From positions 135,848,106 to 135,912,105 of the forward strand of contig CM060698.1 in assembly GCA_030686995.1 (NCBI GenBank): a stretch of 64,000 nucleotides of DNA, read 5' to 3'. The translations under genes were made by a program, and so were the position numbers. Below, piece by piece: positions 20,700 through 32,869 of this stretch (position 1 is the first letter of the stretch; each line of letters opens with the position of its first letter). The notes under the pieces were generated by a model. It was not told where the DNA came from. It did no database searches and was given only the letters and a program-made list of their open reading frames with translations. The stretch is from Artemisia argyi (Eukaryota > Streptophyta > Magnoliopsida > Asterales > Asteraceae).

Positions 20700-23219
20700 G
20701 CTTACACTTTGGGCCTAGGCTTATATTACATAAACAACTTGTAGTTTATCGATAACACGATTATATTTTGCTTTTTATTATTTTTGAAATAGAACCGTTG
20801 ATCATTTGAATCCAAGTTTAAAACTATTTTCTAATGATTGTATTATGAGTATAAATTTGTAGCCATCTAAATATTTAAAATTAATCACATATAAGTTACT
20901 AACTATTTCAAAAAAGGGAAGTATTAGAGTATCACATAAATAGCTAATGAGTTCAGTTATTCTACGTAAAAAAAAATAATAAAAAAAAATAAAAAAAAAT
21001 TCACGTTCTGCTGTTATATGAAGATAGGTTCAAACAAAGTAATCAACTTGAATGCTTTTAATCGATGTTTGGTTGAAGAGATTCTTGTTCTGCTGCAAAA
21101 ATGGTAGGTTCCTAAAGCCTTAAGCTAATAAATATTGATCTAGGTGTCAAGTTTTCCAAATAAATATGGGGTATAATCAGGTGTCAAGCTTTAAAGGTTG
21201 TGCAAGTTGGGTAATTGGTCATAACGGCTTCTGTTTGAAGCCTGTTTTTTGTCTGTTCAAATGGGTTAGATCATGTTGTGCAGGGTTGACCCACAAACGT
21301 TTTTGCCTTTTACTTTTTGTTCTATAAGGATTAATGACATTATCAAACTAATATAATTAAGTAAAGATCTAATTATTTGAAATTAAGTATCAAAGTATGT
21401 ATAAAGTACGAAGACAAACTAATTTTTGGAGTTTGGATGAGCCTCAACCCATTCGACCCGTTTTTATTTCCTAAATTAATTTTATACCAAGCAGAGATGA
21501 ATAAATATCTTGAGTTGATCTAATCTCAAGTCATATTATATAGGTTGAAATTGCTACGAATACTTACAGTAATAGCCCCATCGAATTTGCTACCTCTATT
21601 GGTTCCTTATGCGTGTGTGGGAGATAGCAAACTGATAGTCACATGGTATTGATATTTCTAATTGGAACATTATAAATGGTAGGTTTGATGTTATGTTCAG
21701 TGTAATTAATCAGAAGAAAATAGTAATCATGGGAATGACTAACATTGACATTGTTTAGATACTTCTCCTTGTCTACTCGAACAATCTGCCCCTTTTTCAT
21801 TGCCAACAAACATATTTATCATTATAATACATGAAATTTTACAAATGCCTTTAAGATTGGGACTAAGAGAAAAAAACTATCGAATAAAAAAAACAGACCT
21901 CTTGGGTTGATCTAGGCAACTTAACAGGCTCACAAGGGAAAACCAATCTCAAATCATAATAGCTTATACTACAGGCTATTCAAGAGCCAAAATCCAAACA
22001 GTGATCAATACTAGATAAGCATATAATGAACCAAGAAGGAGCTTAGATGAGCAAGGTCTGCTGTACAGGGGAAGAACAGTTAAGAGGCGGTATGAGCTTA
22101 TGAAAAGCTACCAACAAGCTTGACTAAAATTTCTTAAAAATGGGAATCAACTAAAGTACCAATCAAAGATTTACTATGCCAAATATGAGCTGCTTTGAGT
22201 TTATATTAAACAAACTAAAAATAAAAAACAAACTAAAAATATGAGCTGCTTTGAGTTTATATTAAAGCACTATCAATGAAGGAAATGGAAGCTGCACGTT
22301 TGCACCACAACTTGCAGGGATGGATTAGGCTACCAAGTAAGCCTATGAATCTAAAATAAACCTAACACTAATGACCTATGCTACAGGCTGGATGTAAATC
22401 CAAATTCTAAGCCTGAAAATTCAAAAGCGAAAGGCTGTTGGACCCAAGGTTAAGTGATGCAGTGATGAAAATGGGCAAGTTTGGTATAGTTTGACTAATA
22501 AGACCTAAGTAAAAGATTCTACTCAACTCTAACAACCTATTATGAGCTTGTTCTATCACCTAAATTGATCTAAAACTGTTTTGCTTTATAAAATCCTACT
22601 AAAGCTGAGTAAGTCCTCCAAATTCAATCAACTGATGCAAAACTTATGCAACTACTCAAAAATACCTACAATTACTTCTACACCATCTATATTATCAAAT
22701 TAGAGAAAAATCAAAATATTCAATTTACCAAAACAGTCCAATACACTCAATTATATCTAGTACCAAACACTCCTTAAGGGTAAGACTCTTTTGAGATTTC
22801 AAAGAATCAAACCTGTTTAAGCTTAGGATTTGTAACACAAAGGCTTAATAAGCTGAATAATGAACTAAAAAGCACAGAATCACAGAAAATAAGCACAAAG
22901 TTAAGCTGAAGAAGATTATGCTAAGTTTTTGGATTTTTTTTTTTTTGAAAAATAAAGACAATAAAGCTTTATACTGAAAATATCATCTAAAAATCAATAT
23001 TGAACTAAGAAAAGCAGATAAATGAAAGAAATAAGCACAAATTTAGCAAATAAGCAGTTTGACTATGTTTGACTTTTTGGACAATTTTGAAATTAAAACT
23101 GTTTAAAGCAATAATAAACCCACCAAAAGCTATTAAAGAGCTTCTATGAGCTTATGGAAACAGAAGAAAAGCTTGAAAACATTTAAGTAACCTTTAATGA
23201 AAGCATGAAAAGTAAATTG
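20700..23219. repeat. LTR-like or retrotransposon-derived AT-rich sequence, left part
   Basis: No ORF above 60 codons. The style (many AAGCTTA/AATAAGC phrases, then GGTTTGACT and GGGTTGG-rich flank after the hAT insertion) resembles the large LTR at 56938-60611. I cannot align it reliably by eye, and its left boundary is unknown. Around 21240-21470 are phrases like GGGTTGACCCACAAACG that suggest an old hAT remnant. Confidence 0.3.
23212..23219. other. 8-bp target site duplication, left copy
   Basis: GTAAATTG immediately precedes the TAGAGGTGGCAA terminus, and the same 8 bases follow the other terminus at 24821-24828. Confidence 0.95.
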
Positions 23220-24820
23220 TAGAGGTGGCAAATGGGTTGGGTTGGGTCGGTTTGGGTCATGGGTCAAATGGGTTATGGGTCAAATGGGTCATGGGTCAAA
23301 TGGGTCATGCTTTAAGAATGGGTTGAATGGGTCATGGGTCAAACGGGTTAGGTCGGATTGGATCGGGTCGACTCGTTACATTTCTACTGTAATCATGCAA
23401 CTATACTACTATAGTATGTTTTGTCCGATTTTTTACGTTTTAGTATGTATTTTACGTTTTCGTCCGTCTTTCTATGTTTTTGTCCGATTTTTTACATTTT
23501 CGTCAATTTTTTTCGTTTCGTCCGTTTTTTTACGTTTTTGTCTGTTTTTTTACGTTTTCGTCAGTTTTTTCTCGTTTTCGTCCGTTTTTTTATGCTTTCG
23601 TCTGTTTTTACGTTTTCATCAGTTTTTTTATGTTTTCGCCAGTTTTTTAACGTTTTCGTCTTATTTTTTACGTTTTCGTCTGATTTTTTACGTTTTCGTC
23701 AGTTTTTTTACGTTTTCGCCAGATTTTTTACGTTTTCGTCCGATTTTTTACGTTTTCGTCAGTGTTTTCACGTTTTAATCCGTTTTTTTCACGTTTTCGT
23801 CCGTTTTTTTACGTTTTCGTAAGTTTTTTCGCATTTTCGTCCGAATTTTTACGTTTTCGCCAGTTTTTTTACGTTTTCGTCAGTTTTTTTTACGTTTTCG
23901 TCAGGGTTTTTACGTTTTCATCTGTTTTTTTACGTTTTCGTCCGTAATTTTATGTTTTCGTTAGTTTTTTTACGTTTTCGTCATTTTTTTTACGTTTGCG
24001 TCTGTTTTTTTACGTTTTCGTCACTTTATTTACGTTTTCGACCGGTTTTTTCGCGTTTTCGACCAATTTTTTGCGTTTTCGTCTTATTTTTTACGTTTTC
24101 GTCCGGGGTTTACGCTTTCGTAAGTTTTTTTTTATGTTTTCGTCAGATTTTTTACATTTTCGTCAGTTTTTTAATGTTTTCGTCTGCTTTTTACCTTTTC
24201 GTCCGATTTTTCACGTTTTCTTCCAATTTTTCACGTTTTCGTCTGGTTTTTAAGTTTTTGATGTTTTTTTTTACTTTTTCGTCATTTTTTAACGTTTTCG
24301 ATCAATTTTTAAAACGTTAAAAAAACCGACAAAAACGTAAAAAAACTGGCGAAAACGTAAAAAAACAGACAGAAACAAAAAAAACACAAGAAAAAGCGAA
24401 AAAACCAAACGAAAACATAAAAAATCGGACGAAAACATAAAAAAACTAACGAAAACTTAAAAAAACTGACCAAAACGTAAAAAACCCGATGAAAACGTTG
24501 AAAGAGTGACTAAAACGAAAACGGAAATAAACAGACGAAAGAGTGAAAAATCTGACGAAAACATCAAAACGGACGAAAACTTATAAAAACATAAAAAAAA
24601 AAGAGACATAGTGGTGGTTGAGTTATCATCCGACCCTTAAGTGACCCATTCGACCCATTTGTTGACCCATTCGACCCATTTGTTGATTCACATAAGTCTA
24701 ATTGTTGACTCATTTGACCCATTTCTTTGTGAAAGGGGTAACCCAATCCAATCTATAAGTTGTTATTTTTGACCCAAACCAACCCATTTTTCTTTAAATG
24801 GGTTGTGATTGCCACCTCTA
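23220..24820. mobile_element. Complete hAT-type foldback element, 1601 bp, 8-bp TSD
   Basis: The termini are TAGAGGTGGCAA and its complement TTGCCACCTCTA, followed inward by GGGTTGG/GGGTCA phrases. This is the usual look of plant hAT ends. The TSD GTAAATTG is perfect and 8 bp long, as hAT requires. Inside is a left array of about 900 bp of TTTTTTACGTTTTCGTC-type units (23410-24310) and a shorter inverted array (24310-24600). There is no transposase, so it is non-autonomous. The 178-codon and shorter ORFs over 23242-24320 are low-complexity Phe/Arg/Val products of the repeat. Confidence 0.9.
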
Positions 24821-24828
24821 GTAAATTG

Positions 24829-25465
24829 CAAGTATTTAAATGAAAAACTATGAATTATATTAATACTTAATGAGATTTCAGTGATAAAATAGAAAGCTGA
24901 ACAAAAGCTAAAGCTACTACTGAATTAAGCTATTCTACTCTAAAAATTACACTAAAGTTACCCCTACTCCTAATGAGTCCAATTGTGAGTGAGGAGTCCT
25001 CTATTTATAGGAGTTGAGAGGGTAAGAAGTTGGGGTTTGGGAACCCTCTGGAAGCTCTATTAACAACCCTTGATCACTAATTTCATCATCATCATCCATC
25101 CTCAGCCTTAGGATCATTCGCCAAATCACTTTAGCCAATCAAAATGCTGGGATTTGCCAACGCTGGTAATAGCCTTTCTTCATCCTTGTCATCACAAAGA
25201 TTCTTAGTACTAAGAGGGTACGGATGGGATTTAACTATGGGAGGGAAGAAGATACACGCGGGGTAAAAATGGGATTTATTTATATTTGTTTGACTGTGGT
25301 GATTTGGGGGTTTGACTAACGGGTTAGGATAGTGGAATATGGGTTGGATCGGGGTTTTGGCTAAAAGGGGGTTGGGCCTATGTGGTGAAAGGGTAATAAC
25401 AGGTGGACATTTGGGTTGGATTTTGTAATATGAGAGTTTTTAGGATTAAGTGTAAATGGGATTTA
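24829..25465. repeat. Retrotransposon-derived sequence, right part
   Basis: Continues the sequence interrupted by the hAT element. GGGTTGGATCGGGG- and GGGTTGGGCC-rich text near 25320-25420 is similar in style to 59900-60070 in the large solo LTR. No ORF of note. Confidence 0.35.
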
Positions 25466-25793
25466 CACTATGTTCTCAAGTGAAAAAATGGGTGAAAAGT
25501 GAAAGCAAGTGAAGAAAACAAAAAACAAGGTGTGTTCTCAAGTTTTTTTGTGAATGAAAAGTGAAAGTAAAGTGTGAAATAGGAAGTAAAATGGTATGGG
25601 TTTTTATGCTAAAACTTTCATCCCATTTTTGGGATGAAAGTAATGAGACAAAACTAAAATATTTATTATGACTAGATTGACCCTTCTTTAATTTAATATG
25701 AGCCTCAATTAAATACATGATGGTGGACATAATCGTCAAATAATATTTTTTTCATCATTTTCCTCTCTTTTTACAACTCAAGAACACTACCAA
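25466..25793. mobile_element. Candidate MITE of about 330 bp
   Basis: The left end CTATGTTCTCAAGTGAAAAA pairs with the right end TTTTTACAACTCAAGAACAC as imperfect inverted repeats. A second inner copy of GTGTTCTCAAG lies at about 25532, and a hairpin ACTTTCATCCC/GGGATGAAAGT at about 25614-25641. No coding sequence. Confidence 0.45.
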
Positions 25794-27150
25794 ATTTTAG
25801 CAATCTTTCTTTTTCTTTTCTTACCACTTTCTATACTTCCATTCACTTTCTGCTTTTCTTCATAAAATTAATCCAAGGGTTAACTTTGACATTTTGAGCA
25901 TAATCGTGATCCACTTTTGTAAATTTCTCCTGGCCTCGGCTTTTGTACACCCTTTCATTTCTCGTGCTCGGTTTTTGTCAATTTTTCATGATTTTTGTCC
26001 ATTTTTCACATATCCATACCTGCACATTCAAAAACACAAAAACACAACATATTTGGCATTTATGGTCGGGTTTTTGGTCATTTTGGTCCGTTATTTAGGT
26101 AAAAAGGTATGTGTAAATTTACACGTACCAACGCATATACATAACATATCCATGCTAACAAAAAATCTTCCAATATATAGAATAGAGGAACATGTCACCT
26201 CACATATGCCACTTGGCATGAAAGAAATATGTGGAAAGGCAAAAGAATGCTAGGCTGTCTCATTTTAATTACCTGGCAACCAAATAGACGCTCCTATCAC
26301 TCTCCTCACACACGCCTCCTTGCTTCACCTCTCCCTATTCTTCAGTACTCACAATCAATTACATTCAAATCACCCAAAAATAACCCTATCACTTTTAATT
26401 CAAAAACAAGACTCCCTTCATTATCTCAATCAATCTACATAATCGGTCAACAATAACATTTCAATCTTAATTCAAAAATAGGCCTCCATTCATTACCTCA
26501 AAGACGCATTTGAAGACCACTTTCTTCCCACCATGATTGGAAGTATCTTTTTAATCAGAGATCTAAAGGTAATTTTTTTTTATTGAATCGAATTATGATC
26601 AGTTTTTGTTAAGACTAAATCAAGTTAGGTTAGCCGGTTAGTTTCGTACGACGAATTAGGGATTAGTTTTGTCAGTATATATTCAGTTTTGGATATAATG
26701 TGTTCCAATGATTATGTGTTAAAAGAAGAATCACGGGCAGAAAATACATTATCGATGGCTTGACTGATCTAATAATGAAGAACTATCATCCCTTGAACCC
26801 CTTTAAGGTACAAATTCGTTGACTCGGTTTATTCAGTATCTTGTGACATTAGTGATATTTGTAGTTTAATGAAAAAAATGGGTCTTACATGATAAAAACT
26901 TTGGTAAATTCTGTATACATGAAAGGTGTTTGATCATGATTGCTAACTCTCCATATTGGTTGCTGTGCGATGAATTTGTAGGAAGTGCCTGAAAAATCAA
27001 AAGATAGCGTTGGTGGTCTATGATAGTTTGTTGGATTGTTGTCCCTATTTGACCCGTCAAGGTATGACAGTGTTGAGACCATTCATAGAGAAGGCTAATG
27101 CATACTCATTTGATGCAATAATACTAAATACTTAGAACTAAATGAGCAGA
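25794..27150. other. Gene-like but unassigned segment, left part of the Helitron mosaic
   Basis: A pyrimidine-rich leader-like stretch (about 26290-26520) is followed by a short open piece ending AAAG/GTAATTTTT at about 26572. Later come two splice-like pieces (about 26740-26810 and 26980-27060). These could be captured 5' UTR and exons of a host gene, but I do not recognise a product. The 119-codon ORF at 25894-26253 has no family features. Confidence 0.3.
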
Positions 27151-27152
27151 AA

Positions 27153-27300
27153 ACAAGTATGACACTGTGAAGAAGCTACAAGAAAAAAAAGTGCATATGT
27201 GGGCTGACTGCTGATAGTGACAATCATGTCCCCGCTTTGAAGAACACTGACATTGGAATTGTTGTTGCTTATGCTACAGATGCTGCAACCGAAGGATCAC
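27153..27300 (+). pseudogene. Captured plasma-membrane H+-ATPase fragment
   Basis: The frame gives NKYDTVKKLQEKK, then after a frameshift GLTADSDNHVPALKNTDIGI and VVAYATDAATEGS. This is the hinge region of P-type H+-ATPases (family pattern [30 protein letters not shown] split over the two phrases). The GDGVND hinge motif is mutated to ADSDNH, so it could not work. Only about 50 residues of a roughly 950-residue protein are present. It lies in a mosaic with pieces of two other membrane-protein genes upstream of a Helitron 3' end, which fits Helitron gene capture. Confidence 0.8.
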
Positions 27301-28473
27301 TACAAACTCAAGGTACGAGTTCGTGTTTCTGATGAGTTGGGAAGCTTCCAAATAAGTCACATTTATTCAATCCATGAATGACGAAAAAAACAATTTCCAA
27401 TAGTTAAAAATGATGTTCTGAAGTGAAAGTGTTGAAACTGTCGAACACTAATAAAGTATTACTTAAGTTCAATATTTATAATTTTTAGAAGAAAGATTAA
27501 ACAAATGTGTTATGTCATTTACACTATAACCAATGTACTATAGCGTACTCTAACGTGACATATCTGAAACTAAAAATTATTTGTCGTTATATTCATTTCA
27601 GTTGGTTGTGGTTTGAACTGGCTTATTAAGGGCCATTTGGGCAGCAAGGGGTTCTAATATTCATCGTTATATTCATTTCAGTTGGTTGCGGTTGAGTTTT
27701 GAAACAAATAGCAAAGAGCTTGTTGAAAATGTAGTCGTTTAAGAGAATGCAAACAAGCAAGTGATAACCTGCAACTTTCTTAATCATTTATTTCTTCAAT
27801 TTATTATAATTTTAAGTTTGACATACCCATACATTTTTTTTGTTTCAACTGAAGATAAGAACATGATGTGAGGAATTACTTAAACATATACTCAATAACG
27901 GCGGTGAGATAGATAAAGAGCTTGGAAATTGTTGCTTTTGCGAGCGTGGTGACGCACAACATGTTGATACACAGCTTACTGATGATCACTTGCTTCTGAT
28001 GCTTCTCCATAAACCAACACTCTTTAATATTTACTATGCAGTAACAATTGTGATCAAGTGTATGACCTGAGTGCTCGTGAGGTATATTTGTCCATCACAG
28101 AATTTGGGCTTAGGATCAAACCATGGCAGGTAATATTCATTGCAGCAATAATTGAAAAGAAGGGGTCTTTTAGGCAAATAAGTAATGTGTTTTTCATACT
28201 TATAACTGATGGTGACTTATATGGTTGTTATGATAGGCGTGTGGGCTGGTGAAATTGCATTGATGGTATACATAACGGTTGGATCAAATACGAAATCAAT
28301 TCTTGAATTTTTGGATGAATTAGGTACACAGAATTTTGAGGTAAATATAATCCAGCAGTTTGAAGGTTAGTTTCTTTGTTTATTTAACTAGAATATCTTC
28401 TTAATTGTTATGGTTTTAAGGTAAACATAATCCAGAAATTAATTATTTATTTATATTCTATACTTACAAGGCC
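27301..28473. other. Unassigned sequence between captured fragments
   Basis: Includes a direct repeat of CGTTATATTCATTTCAGTTG (27587 and 27665 approximately). There are also open pieces near 27900-28020 and 28058-28252 that may be further exon remnants. I do not recognise them. Confidence 0.3.
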
Positions 28474-28682
28474 TCAAGTGACGAATTTTAGAAGAGAGTA
28501 CGTGACAATGGAGCCAAGAAGTTTAGCGACACCATAGATTAGTCCTGATAGGATGGTGATCTGGTCTCCATCAGCCAACCCAAAGTTGACAGCTGGATTC
28601 ATGTGGCCACCTGAGATATTGCCGACTATTGATACAGCCACAAAAAGTGCGAATGAATGGTAAACAACGACATCTACTATAT
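28474..28682 (-). pseudogene. Captured aquaporin (TIP-type) exon fragment
   Basis: The minus-strand frame of about 68 codons contains FALFVAVSIVGNISGGHMNP and the first NPA box (HMNPAVNFG), then ITILSGLIYGVAKLLGSIVT. This is the loop B / helix 3 region of a tonoplast intrinsic protein, a tetrameric membrane water channel. The usual NPAVTFG is NPAVNFG here. The rest of the gene (the second NPA, helices 4-6) is absent, and a TGA follows at 28474-28476. It is opposite in strand to the neighbouring captured fragments. Confidence 0.85.
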
Positions 28683-28884
28683 CAGGTGGGTCTAAGGCTG
28701 CATCTGCTGTTAAATTTTCTATATCGAATAAAGTTATTATACATTTTAATAAAATTTATTTTGGGCAATATGTGAGATTGTCTTTAAATAATATTAGTCT
28801 GCTTAGTACGTGAGGTCTTAAAACAAGTAAAAAACCCATAGGCACATCACATCAGTTTAGCACATCACTTCCGAGCTTTTTGGT
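28683..28884. other. Spacer between captured fragments
   Basis: AT-rich sequence without a recognisable ORF. Confidence 0.3.
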
Positions 28885-29150
28885 TCAATAAGTTCAAGGA
28901 TCAGTCATAATATCCTTATAACTGACATTCCGTTAGGATCATTACTATATGGTATTATTGCAGCTGTAATTTATGATGACCATTTTGGAATCTAACAAAA
29001 GGTGGATCCTGATGACAAGACAATATGTATTGGTCGAAAATGCTATCGCAAGACATTGGTTGTATGAGGATGCATTTGTTTGTCGGTTTTGCTCCAGCTT
29101 TCTGCTTTTTCTAAGAACGAAACCTGCTTATGATTTATACTACAAGAAGA
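28885..29150 (+). pseudogene. Captured MFS transporter (NFD4/nodulin-like) C-terminal fragment
   Basis: Phrases in two frames read ITDIPLGSLLYGIIAAVIYD, then CIGRKCYRKTLVV with a stop in place of a Trp, then GCIC and LLFLRTKPAYDLYYKK. These match the last part of NUCLEAR FUSION DEFECTIVE 4-like / nodulin-like major facilitator proteins, which end with a Cys-rich loop, a WWGC helix and LFLRTRHAYD. The fragment has stops and at least one frameshift. The assignment rests on my memory of the family pattern and is less sure than the two other captured fragments. Confidence 0.6.
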
Positions 29151-29969
29151 GAAAGGATAAACAAAGTCCAACCTGTGCTGATAACTAGAGTTACCATGGA
29201 GGTTGTTGCTAACTTGTCGTGCGTTGAACATGGAAATAAAAGAACGATCTATATGTGTAGAATTTAGTGATCCTCGAACCATAAAAGAAGATGCAGATCA
29301 ATAGGTATTCTAGGTATGAGTTTCTCACCTGTTGTATACTTGTAGTGTTAGTGAATGTATTTTGTCAAATAGCAGTTTAACTATTTAAATTATACCGTCA
29401 GTTTGTTCGAGGAAGTCTTTAAAAAGATACATGTAAGTCAAAGTTCTCAATCAAGTAGTCTATGTTGATGGGATCATTCATGTTGTTCAGCATCCACAAT
29501 GATGTGAAACATTGTTTACTTTTATAACCAGCCATACTATATCTATCATTTTGTTGCAAAGGAAATTTAATTACTATATAGCAAAGGAATTTTTTGGCCA
29601 AGAATACTTGCAAAATTATATCGTTACATAGCTGTTGTTGAGCATATAATGATAACTGTAAACAAGTCTCATTGAACACTGTAAACAAGTCACTTTGAAC
29701 ACTTTAGACAACTTCCTGAGTTGCTATTTTCTAAATCTTTTTTTTAAATATGTATTAAATGTAATATTTTGATTAAGTTATCGACTTATCGTCCCCGAAT
29801 TGCTATTTTCTAAATCTTTTTAGAATACAATTGTGGAAATCGCGTGTTGCTCCGGATATAATCAAGAATTCGGTGAATGATAAAGCATAAAGTGTATGAT
29901 GATTTTTCATACCAAGTAAATTACAAGTCTTTCCCAATATATTACATACAAGTCTTTAACAATATATTA
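29151..29969. other. AT-rich Helitron interior, nothing recognised
   Basis: ORFs at 29043-29282 and 29419-29688 (minus) have no recognisable features. Short direct repeats (TTGCTATTTTCTAAATCTTT) lie at about 29723 and 29800. Confidence 0.3.
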
Positions 29970-30439
29970 CATGGCACTCGCCCGGCCATCGGCTGGGTCA
30001 TGAATTATTTTTTTGGTTGTCTCGATAATGCATAATTATTACTTTTTTGTGGGTTAAAGATGTGATAAACTAATGCTTTAATTCTATAGTCCAGTAAGTG
30101 GAACAGAGATGTGCCCTGCAACTGAATATGGAAGAACTATGTAAACCATTCATCAATTAATTGGATGTTTGCTCATGGGAATGCAAAATATGTATGGTTA
30201 GTTTACACTTTCATGTTCTTCACAGTTTTACATAATAAATCACAGAATATAATAAAGTGATTCTGAGCTCAATAATCTATCACGAGCAGGTCAGAGATCA
30301 TCTACCAATTAAGTGATTCTGCATCCACCAATAAGTTAGCGATCCATAACTTTAAACTTAAATGTATGGACCTAATAAGTAATAATATTATTAAATTTAC
30401 ATGACGCTAGCACATCCATCGGATGGGTCATGCGACTAG
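29970..30439 (+). mobile_element. Helitron 3' end (plus strand) with an internal second terminus
   Basis: The terminus at 30404-30439 has the hairpin CATCCATCGGATG, then GGTCATGCGA, then CTAG and host T at 30440. A related hairpin, GCCCGGCCATCGGCTGGGTC, lies at about 29981-30000 without a CTAG end. The element body therefore lies to the left and probably includes the captured gene pieces at 27.1-29.2 kb. Its 5' TC end was not found. Confidence 0.6.
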
Positions 30440-31740
30440 TATATACATATAAAAATAAATGTTATATGATTATATATAATTTTCATATATTTATACAATA
30501 AAAAAATGGGGCCAGGTTTGGGTTAGGAGATTGATGCTATCCCCATCTCCGCCCCATACCCGGTTACAAAATTCGGGGATTTCCCATCCCCATCCACCGT
30601 CAAATAGGGAATTCATCGGTCAAATCGAGTTTTGGGATTGGGTCTCCATCGGGTATGGGTTTTATTACCATTCCTATTAGCATCCCACTAAAAGTTAGTT
30701 TGGGAAAATTATAAGAAGACAACCCTAATTAGAATGGGTATTCGCATTTTTGTAACCAAATATGCCATTTATATTCAACATGACTCAACTTTTTGACATA
30801 TTGCTAAAATTAGGAATTTTTATTGTGAAATAATGAAGTTGTCCTCACCTTTACATGTCAATAATCAGTTGTGACATTAGCTGCAAAAAAACTCTCTTTC
30901 ACGCAAATTAAAAAATCTTTGTCTTTTAATCTTATGTATATGTAAAATTATAAATTGTTTCATCAAAAAAATTACACAAGTATATGTATTTTTTGATGCT
31001 CTTTAATTTGATGTCTATTTTGTTGTATTTCTTCAAAGTTCACAAAATATCATAATATGTTCCTAGTGGAACATTTTTCGTTTTATCAACATAAAAGAAA
31101 GTTATAATTTAAAAATGAAATAAATAACATATTGCGAATTAATTGCAAAGTATTACGAATTATTACAAAATTAGTTAATGTTTTCTCTCATGACAAAACT
31201 TTTCTCTTTCCTACTTTAACCCTTTAAATAAACTTTTCTATAATCTTTTTGGTCTCTATTGACACAATTTATTTCTCCTTATGGGTATCCGGCCATTGTG
31301 ACGGCGGATATCCTCTAATTAAACTTTTCGGCGAGTAATATTTTATGTTTATACGTAATTCTAAATTTCTAATTAACACAAAGTGTCCTAATTGTTAAGC
31401 AAGAAGAGTTCTAGTGTTCATTTTTTTTTTGGTAATTGTGGTTTCTGACCTTTTAACTGACTAATCCATGGGGTTTGAACCTACCGCCACACATACTCAA
31501 AACTTGAACCTCACAAGATATATAGTTAGAGCTAATATGAAAAAGAGGTCAGAAACGGTCATGAGAATATCTTGAACGGCTAGCCCTCCCTCCTTGATGA
31601 CCGAACCAAGAAAATATCATAAGATTATTCATTTGTTTACATTTAGTTTTTAGTTATCTGCGTTTCTAAATAACCCGAGGGTGTCAAAAGTGACTCTTTT
31701 ATAGCTGAACCTTAAAAAAAAAAGAAGATAAGGGACAATT
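30440..31740. other. AT-rich intergenic sequence
   Basis: About 30505-30690 contains CCCCATCTCCGCCCCATACC- and GGGGATTTCCCATCCCC-type phrases typical of decayed hAT ends. Around 31480-31530 there is a weak SINE-like phrase. No gene is seen. Confidence 0.3.
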
Positions 31741-31813
31741 CTACAGCAAGACTAAAATAAACTTTATTTTTTTAATTCATTCATATTACTTGTTTTGATT
31801 ACAAGCCATTCAC

Positions 31814-32775
31814 TTAAGCAGATGGAATCCAAGCTAGGTTATCGGCAGGAAGAAAATGACAAACTGGATAGCTGCGAGGCACGCCGCCAAGCGCACGGAA
31901 TGCTGCATGGTCACGATCCCAAGTTGATGTGTCCATGTGGCAAACAGCAACAGCGTCCACTCTTTCTCCATTCTCCCCACCTAACGCAATTTTATACAAC
32001 TTCTTGGAAGGACCCTTTGTCCCATGGCAGTAGTAAACCATATAAGGGTAAGCCATGGTATGACAAATCACCATTTTAGGAACATGAATTTCTAATGGCT
32101 TTTTCATAAAAGTATACATTTGGAAAAGGGTATGATTTGAATTCAAAATCTTGGTTGTTAAAACCTTTGGTTTGGCATTATTAAAAATACCACGAGTCTT
32201 GTCTAGCAAGGACTCTAATGATGCGGCACAAAACTTGACCTCACCCTTTTCGGCCTCAAGTTCACAAAATTCGAGTGTGCTAGCCATGTTTTTGGCTTTT
32301 GGGGAATTGTAAGAGATTGACAAGAGTTGGAAAATGTATGGTAGTTTTGATGATGAGAATGGGATTAAATCGGCTTCTTCTCGAGTTAGTAGACGAGTAT
32401 AGTTGTCATTTGTAGCAAAATGAATGGGCATCTTCTTGCCAAGGTATAGCTCATCGTCTCTGAAGAACGCGCTTAATCGGGGATCTAGGCAACCTTTCCT
32501 ATCATGATCTTCTATGTGCTCGGCACAATATGTGTGGTCATTTCTCACATATCTCCTGTTGATTTCTCGAGCATTGCTTCCAATAGAGAACTTCAAAAAA
32601 AGTTTTTCATTAAAAAGATATATATTTCTACTATATGTTAAGAGTTTTTTCAACACAAAATCCATGGTTCAATCTATTATATGATGAAAAAAAGACATAA
32701 AAATCAAGATTAATGAATATTCACCTGAAAAAGCAAAAGAGAAACCAAGGTGAAAGAAGCGAAAGTCATCTCCAT
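31814..32775 (-). CDS. BURP-domain protein, two exons
   Basis: Proposed structure on the minus strand: exon 1 at 32775-32725 (17 codons, ATG at 32775-32773), intron 32724-32591 (GT...AG, phase 0), exon 2 at 32590-31814; 275 aa. Exon 1 plus the first residues of exon 2 form a secretion signal with likely cleavage after GSNA. The C-terminal BURP domain is complete: FFRDDELYLGKKMPIHF, a central IPFSSSKLPYI, CAASLESLLD, then the four CH pairs with spacing CH-X10-CH-X27-CH-X25-CH, ending PVCHFLP. The variable region between signal and BURP is short, as in BNM2/USP-like members. BURP proteins are secreted plant proteins linked to cell wall and stress or seed roles; the exact role here is unknown. 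The ATG at 32665 used by the longest ORF lies in the intron by this model. A minus-strand TATA box is at 32822-32831. Confidence 0.88.
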
Positions 32776-32821
32776 GAGATTTTACTGCTTTTTTTTCTTT
32801 CAATTTCCACATACTATAGTC

Positions 32822-32831
32822 TATATATATT
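32822..32831 (-). promoter_or_regulatory. TATA box of the BURP gene
   Basis: CTATATATAT on the plus strand reads ATATATATAG on the minus strand, about 50 bases upstream of the ATG at 32775. Confidence 0.6.
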
Positions 32832-32869
32832 AGAGTCAATTAACATATAAAGGAAATTGGCCATCATTC

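Noticed and set aside
23242..24320. 178-codon and other ORFs in the hAT-type element
   Set aside because: Same reason: low-complexity products of the ACGTTTTCGTC array, not a transposase.
25894..26253. 119-aa plus-strand ORF as a gene
   Set aside because: No domain, no signal I trust, biased composition, and located in a transposon mosaic.
31795..32079. 94-codon plus-strand ORF
   Set aside because: Antisense shadow of the BURP coding exon.
32591..32665. Start of the BURP protein at ATG 32665
   Set aside because: The first ~25 codons are AT-rich, lack a signal peptide and lie between good GT and AG splice sites; the upstream exon supplies a proper signal in phase.
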